This document shows positions 59,771 through 64,000 of a DNA stretch of 64,000 nucleotides, in pieces (the first letter of the stretch is position 1; the number at the start of each line of letters is the position of its first letter). The translations under genes and the position numbers were made by a program. Source of the stretch: Vulcanimicrobiota bacterium (lineage in GTDB: Bacteria > Vulcanimicrobiota > Vulcanimicrobiia > Vulcanimicrobiales > Vulcanimicrobiaceae); contig PMSI01000007.1 of assembly GCA_003168375.1 (NCBI GenBank), forward strand, positions 219,061 to 283,060, written 5' to 3'. The notes under the pieces were generated by a model, which was given only the letters and a program-made list of their open reading frames with translations, was not told where the DNA came from and searched no databases.

Positions 59771-61183
59771 CTACGTTGGCGGAGCTTCGATGGCGCCGAA
59801 GCGTACCAGCTTCTTGTTCACGAACTGCTGAATGCCCATGTCGCCAAGCTCGCGGCCGTAACCGGAGTCCTTGATACCGCCGAACGGCAGGTCGGCATCG
59901 GACCAGGACATGTTGTTGATGAACATCATACCGGTCTCGACACGGCTTGCCACGCGCTGACCGCGCGCTTCGTCCCTGGTAAAGACGTAGCCGCCCAATC
60001 CGAAGTCGGAGTCGTTCGCGAGCGCGATGGCTTCGTCTTCATCCTTGACTCGGAAGAAGAGCGCGACCGGTCCGAAGAACTCTTCTCTGAAAGCCGGGTT
60101 CTTCGGCGTGATGTCCGTCAGGATCGTTGGCTGCATGAATGATCCCGGTCGATCGATGCGCTTGCCTCCAAGTACCACCTTCGCTCCATTGGACACTGCG
60201 GCATCGACCTGTTTGAGGAGCTGCACCAACGCGGATTCGGTCGACAGCGGACCCAAGGTCGTCTTCTCGTCGAGCGGATCCCCCGGTTTGAGAGCCGCGA
60301 GCGCCGTCCGGAACTTCTCCAGGAACGTGTCGGCCAGTTGTTCCACGACGATGAATCGCTTCGCCGCGCAGCAGGTTTGGCCAGTGTTGTACATCCGGCC
60401 CCACACGGCCCACTTGATGGCGAGTTCGAGATCGGCATCTTCGAGAACGATGAACGCATCGCTTCCGCCGAGCTCCATCGAGGACACTTTGACGTTCAGT
60501 CCGGCTCTTGACGCGATGCTCTTGCCGGCCGCGACGCTGCCCGTCAACGCGACGCCCTTGATCCGTGGGTCGTCGACGACGCGGTTCGCCTGCTCGTGCG
60601 TGATCAGGAGATTGGTATACAAACCAGCGGGCGCGCCCGCCTCGACCCAAAGCTTCTCGAAGGCGATCGCGCATTGCGGCACGATGCCTGCGTGTTTCAC
60701 CATGAGGACGTTACCTGCCATCAAGTGAGGGCCGGCGACGCGCGCGAGTTGGTAAAACGGGAAGTTCCACGGCTCGACGCCGAAGATGATTCCCATCGGA
60801 CTGCTCTCCATGTGAGCTTGCCCGATCTTCGGGTTCAGCTTGACCGGCGCGAGGAAGCGTTCGGCGTTCTTGGCATAATACGCGAGAATATCTGCGCTGA
60901 ACTGTACCTCACCGCGAGCCTCGTTGATCCGCTTGCCCATCTCGAGCGTCGCCGTACGGGCGAACTCGTCGACCTTAGCGCGCATGATCGTTGCCGCATT
61001 GGCGACGATGGTCGCGCGCTCGGCATACGTCTTTAGCCGCCACGTCGTGTAACAGGCTTGTGCCGCGGCAATCTTGGTCTCGAGTTGAGCGTCGGTCGTT
61101 TCCACGAACGTCTTGAGCGTCTTTCCGTCAAATGGATTGACGCTTTCGTATGCCATTGCGGGAAGGAGGGTTGGCAGGGCCAT
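59771..61183 (-). CDS. NAD(P)-dependent succinate-semialdehyde dehydrogenase-like aldehyde dehydrogenase
   Basis: About 470 residues. Catalytic Cys in MYNTGQTCCAAKR, general-base Glu in SSMELGGSDAFIV, cofactor loop in GVALTGSVAAGKSIAS, and GVEPWNFPFYQLAR. Matches GabD/Sad-type enzymes oxidising succinate semialdehyde to succinate. Start at 61183 or, more family-like, the ATG at 61156 (MAYESVNPFDG). Its N-terminal region has a degenerate second copy in the remnant at 27127. Confidence 0.88.
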   Translation of the reverse strand: MALPTLLPAMAYESVNPFDGKTLKTFVETTDAQLETKIAAAQACYTTWRLKTYAERATIVANAATIMRAKVDEFARTATLEMGKRINEARGEVQFSADILAYYAKNAERFLAPVKLNPKIGQAHMESSPMGIIFGVEPWNFPFYQLARVAGPHLMAGNVLMVKHAGIVPQCAIAFEKLWVEAGAPAGLYTNLLITHEQANRVVDDPRIKGVALTGSVAAGKSIASRAGLNVKVSSMELGGSDAFIVLEDADLELAIKWAVWGRMYNTGQTCCAAKRFIVVEQLADTFLEKFRTALAALKPGDPLDEKTTLGPLSTESALVQLLKQVDAAVSNGAKVVLGGKRIDRPGSFMQPTILTDITPKNPAFREEFFGPVALFFRVKDEDEAIALANDSDFGLGGYVFTRDEARGQRVASRVETGMMFINNMSWSDADLPFGGIKDSGYGRELGDMGIQQFVNKKLVRFGAIEAPPT

Positions 61184-61633
61184 AGTTTTTGACACTTTCA
61201 GTTCACTGTCGATTGGCAATCTTCAGTATGTTCCAGCCAGATACGGCCCGGTATCGGGAAAGGGGTAGACATTGCCGAACGTACGCGTCGGGTAAGCGAC
61301 CGCTATCCGTAACGTGTTGACTTGCGCGGCGGCGACCGACTCCTTGTCGCGCGATGCAGTCCACCAGACGTCGCGTTGCCGGCCGTCACGGTTTGCGGGT
61401 GCGCCGAGGCTTCTCGATCAGGCGGTGGGTGCGGCCTCCTGCGTGGGCGTCGAAGGCTTCTTGAGCGTCCCGCACTCGAGAAAGGCTGGTGCCTCTAGTA
61501 TATCGTCTTGACAGTTGTCAATACAATATACTTCACGCCCCAGTTCCGAGGGCGACGAAGGCGAGGAGGAGGACGTAGGGGACAAGGACAGTGAGGGGAG
61601 CGACGGCGATCCGCCTCCGCGAAGAGGTCGAGC
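61184..61633. other. Intergenic region with a long palindrome and no gene
   Basis: 450 bases of lower GC. A 36-base interrupted palindrome lies at 61497-61532. A minus-strand frame (ending KKPSTPTQEAAPTA) and a plus-strand frame read partly like protein but lack starts or domains, so none is called. Confidence 0.4.
61497..61532. promoter_or_regulatory. 36-base interrupted palindrome with a TTGACA core
   Basis: AGTATAT-CGTC-TTGACA-GT-TGTCAA-TACA-ATATACT: the outer seven and inner six bases are perfect inverted repeats. Each strand reads TTGACA-N13-TATACT. It looks like a repressor operator of the kind found before toxin-antitoxin genes, or the end of a mobile element. Confidence 0.55.
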
Positions 61634-62866
61634 ATGGTGGGGACTAAGGCGGGACGACGCTGGTCGTCCAGGGTTAACGCGTTGCTGCGGGCAGCGCGTC
61701 GCTTTTGGGGCCTTCTCGTGACGACTGGCGGCTGTGTCGCTCTCGGACTGTGGCGCTTCTACGCGGGGGCTGACTTTGCTAATTGGCTTGCCGCGTGGCC
61801 GCATGCGAAACCGATTGTCCTTGCAATCGCGACTTGGCAATGGACGCCAATAGCGTTTTTCGCCTTAGCCGCCCTCTCAATCGTTGTCTTTGGGATTTTA
61901 GCTGCTCGTGACAAAGAGCGCGACGAGCCAAGCCAGGGTGTAGAAACAACGGCGCAGCCTGCGAGTCACGCACAAGCAACCTCACTCCAGCCTGCGATCA
62001 CTCCGGCCACCGATGATAAAGCGTCATTGTCGACTCAAGTTGTCACCGTAGCAGAAGCGGCGACGACCCCTACGCCCTTGCCGCCGACCCTTGACGCCTT
62101 GCCCGGCGTCCCGGAAGCCCGCGTGGCGAAGTTGTCGGAGCGACTGTTCGATTTCGTAGCGCGGCGGAATGGCGATCACCCCCTCGACATTCTGGCTCCG
62201 TCCTTTCAGGGGCGCGACCGCTTTGCGGAGTTCAATTCCGCGATGTTAGTCGTCCCGCCGGAAGCCTTAGCACGCGGCAAGAGATATGATGCTGACACCC
62301 TCGCGCTGTATACCACGCGCTTCGCCGAAGACGTGCGTGCTAAGCGGTTTGCTATCGTCACTTTTCAAACCCCCCCCGACCCGACAAAGGACGCAATAAT
62401 TCTCGAGGGTCCGACGTGTGTCTCGGACATCAAGCTGATCGCGCGTTACCTCCACGAGTTGGTGATAGCGCCGAAGCCCGCAGTCACCCCCGTCGCCACT
62501 CTCCCTCCCCCGCTATCTGTGCAGCCGCTTCGTGCCGAGCCGGGCGCCGTTTCTTCACGCTCTACGGACGCGCAACTCCTAGCCGATGCGTTATCTTTAG
62601 AGCGCCGGATTCGTGACTTTTTACGAGAGCGTTATGAACGCCGGATGCCGCCAAGCGCGTCGTTTTATGACGATCTCCAAGAGGTGACCAGAACCGCTGA
62701 ACAGTTTAACGCGAGATTCGGAACCGAGTACGAGGCGATTAAGGCACGCCTTCTACAACGGGGCCTTGCTAAGACGCTGGCGGGTTGGGTCGATAATGGA
62801 GAGAACGGTATTCGTACCATCGTGCGAGCATTGCAAGACGCCGCCGATGAATTGAGGCTAACATGA
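61634..62866 (+). CDS. Hypothetical two-helix membrane protein
   Basis: 410 residues. Two N-terminal membrane helices (FWGLLVTTGGCVALGLWRFY; WTPIAFFALAALSIVVFGIL), a Thr/Ala/Pro-rich linker to about residue 155, then a mainly helical soluble part (LSERLFDFVARRNG, ELVIAPKP, ERRIRDFLRERYERR). No known family. Codon use less GC-rich than the chromosome. ATGA overlap with the acidic protein. Confidence 0.6.
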   Translation: MVGTKAGRRWSSRVNALLRAARRFWGLLVTTGGCVALGLWRFYAGADFANWLAAWPHAKPIVLAIATWQWTPIAFFALAALSIVVFGILAARDKERDEPSQGVETTAQPASHAQATSLQPAITPATDDKASLSTQVVTVAEAATTPTPLPPTLDALPGVPEARVAKLSERLFDFVARRNGDHPLDILAPSFQGRDRFAEFNSAMLVVPPEALARGKRYDADTLALYTTRFAEDVRAKRFAIVTFQTPPDPTKDAIILEGPTCVSDIKLIARYLHELVIAPKPAVTPVATLPPPLSVQPLRAEPGAVSSRSTDAQLLADALSLERRIRDFLRERYERRMPPSASFYDDLQEVTRTAEQFNARFGTEYEAIKARLLQRGLAKTLAGWVDNGENGIRTIVRALQDAADELRLT

Positions 62867-63024
62867 GCGACGAGGAGCAGCGCGACCCCGAAGCCGCGAT
62901 GGAGCGGTTCGAGGACTTTGCGCGCAAGGTGTTCAGCGCGCCAAAACCCGGAACCGACCCTGTCGAAACCGAGGAAATCGAGATCGAGGAAACCGAGACC
63001 GAAACCGTGGAGGACGAGGACTAG
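62863..63024 (+). CDS. Small acidic protein, 53 residues
   Basis: MSDEEQRDPEAAMERFEDFA then RKVFSAPKPG and a Glu-rich tail (EEIEIEETETETVEDED). Short proteins of this build often accompany transposase genes, but function is unknown. Stop TAG shares CTAG with the convergent transposase stop. Confidence 0.55.
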   Translation: MSDEEQRDPEAAMERFEDFARKVFSAPKPGTDPVETEEIEIEETETETVEDED

Positions 63025-63980
63025 ATGCGGTCGCTCTTGCCCGAGATCGGTTCTTGGTTCGTCATCGCGCGACGTGCAGCCGCGCGAGCAGCGCGACCGG
63101 GACGCAGCCGCCACCGGGGATGCGAAGCCGTCAGCGCCTTGTACGTCACGCGCTTGCCATCCGCGCCCTTGAGCGCCGCGACGAACCGATCCGCGTCGTT
63201 GCCTCCGCGCTCGTTGAACCGGAACACCGATTCGTCCAAGTATGCGTCGAGGTGGAACGGGCGCACCGCGATGTACGTCCCGTGCAGCGTCCGCTTCACG
63301 CACGACCAAAAGTTTTCGATGGTGTTCGTGTGAACGCGCCCCTGAACGTAGGCAAGACTGTGGTCGATATATTCGTGAACGTAGTCGCGATCCGTTTGCC
63401 GGTACGAACGCAGGGCATCGGTGTAGAGCGTCGTGCCCGGCACGACGTTCTCATAGATACGCGGGATGAGCGACGAGGCTTTGTGATTCGGTACGACCAT
63501 AGCGCGAGCGCGGCTCTTGCCGCGACCTTCGCCGCGCTGCACCATGCCGAACACCGTCGCTTTGCCCGTCGCCGGGCCGTGGGCGAGTTTCACGAACCCG
63601 GACGCGGCCTTCCACGACGTGCGCGAGACGCCGCCCACGAACGTCTCGTCCGCTTCAACCTCGCCCGCGAGCATCGGAGCGTTCTCGTCCTTCATGGACT
63701 CACGAACGCGGTGCAGCATGAACCATGCGGTTTTCTGCGTGACGCCAAGGGCGCGGCCAAGCTCGAACGAGGACGTGCCATTCTTCGTGTTCGCGAGCAA
63801 CCACATGGCGGGGAGCCACTTGGAAAACGAGATCGGCGAATCTTCAAAGATCGTCCCGACCTTAGCGGTAAAGTCTCGACCGCATTCCTTGCAGCGGAAC
63901 TTGCGGCGCTTCGCCAGGACCTGAACCGAGGCCGAGCCGCAGCCCTGGCGCGGGCACGCAACGCCGTTCGGCCAACGGTG
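63021..63980 (-). CDS. IS1595-family (ISXO2-like) transposase, N-terminus interrupted
   Basis: 320 codons of transposase: zinc ribbon CPRQGCGS and RCKECGRDFTAK, helix FELGRALGVTQKTAWFMLHR, first acidic residue EVEADETFVGG, second LYTDALRSY, and HTNTIENFWSCVKR for the third. A TAA codon at 63981-63983 lies just before HRWPNGVACPR, where IS1595 proteins normally have about 25 more residues; the frame before it (VFARR) looks native. The first in-frame ATG is at 63806. Nonsense mutation or frameshift near the window edge. Confidence 0.8.
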   Translation of the reverse strand, partial: HRWPNGVACPRQGCGSASVQVLAKRRKFRCKECGRDFTAKVGTIFEDSPISFSKWLPAMWLLANTKNGTSSFELGRALGVTQKTAWFMLHRVRESMKDENAPMLAGEVEADETFVGGVSRTSWKAASGFVKLAHGPATGKATVFGMVQRGEGRGKSRARAMVVPNHKASSLIPRIYENVVPGTTLYTDALRSYRQTDRDYVHEYIDHSLAYVQGRVHTNTIENFWSCVKRTLHGTYIAVRPFHLDAYLDESVFRFNERGGNDADRFVAALKGADGKRVTYKALTASHPRWRLRPGRAARAAARRAMTNQEPISGKSDRI

Positions 63981-64000
63981 TTAACGCCGGGCGAAAACTG

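Noticed and set aside
1..64000. CRISPR arrays, rRNA genes, further tRNA genes
   Set aside because: No regularly spaced repeats, rRNA segments or other tRNA T-loops were seen.

Overview
The window is a GC-rich bacterial chromosome segment with densely packed genes, many GTG and TTG starts, and operons joined by 4-base ATGA/GTGA overlaps. Gene content (a Hyf-like membrane hydrogenase, a hut pathway through HutF, FecR-TPR and DPP-IV-like secreted proteins, many short family-of-unknown-function proteins) fits an uncultured soil-type lineage such as Candidatus Eremiobacterota (WPS-2). That placement is a guess from style and content; no rRNA or marker phylogeny is available here.

Layout. 1-4.0 kb: hutI (cut by the window edge), a DUF2339 membrane protein and hutF. 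3.97-4.7 kb: a promoter, a 12-codon leader ORF, an intrinsic terminator and then a LysE-family exporter, laid out as an attenuator. 4.7-16.3 kb: amidase, aspartic protease, HAD hydrolase, Amt, aldo/keto reductase, DPP-IV-like peptidase, FecR-TPR protein and SDR. 16.4-17.7 kb: a TIR-transmembrane protein. 17.7-24.3 kb: a leftward hyfBCEFGI operon with unusual active-site motifs in the large subunit. 24.4-33.6 kb: methyltransferase, Asp/Asn hydroxylase-like protein, a fused ALDH/ADH gene remnant, acetamidase, permease, ricin-type lectin, IS remnant and an OmpA lipoprotein.

33.6-37.2 kb is a 3.5 kb island at the 3' end of tRNA-Glu. It is bounded by 52-bp direct repeats and holds a methyltransferase, a HELGH protein and a frameshifted serine recombinase. 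An HNH endonuclease frame runs straight into tRNA-Gln and tRNA-Glu. 37.9-43.4 kb: sugar nucleotidyltransferase, GT4 glycosyltransferase, six-hairpin glycosidase-like protein and GMC oxidoreductase. 43.5-49.6 kb: pcrA followed by the lysine/diaminopimelate operon dapB-asd-lysC-dapA; copies of a short interspersed repeat encode the C-terminal tails of DapB and Asd. 49.6-53.8 kb: a GGCT-fold protein between repeat copies, a GT26 transferase, a second nucleotidyltransferase, comF and a methyltransferase. 53.9-59.8 kb: hicAB, secreted protein, DUF427, ribD-ribE, a YbgC thioesterase, PadR regulator, and a wHTH-VWA-zinc-ribbon operon with its own operators. 59.8-64 kb: succinate-semialdehyde dehydrogenase, then a lower-GC block with a long palindrome, a two-helix membrane protein, a tiny acidic protein and an IS1595-type transposase that continues to the window edge.

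The most promising under-described elements are the lysE leader attenuator, the tRNA-Glu mini-island, the divergent Hyf complex and the wHTH-VWA-zinc-ribbon operon.
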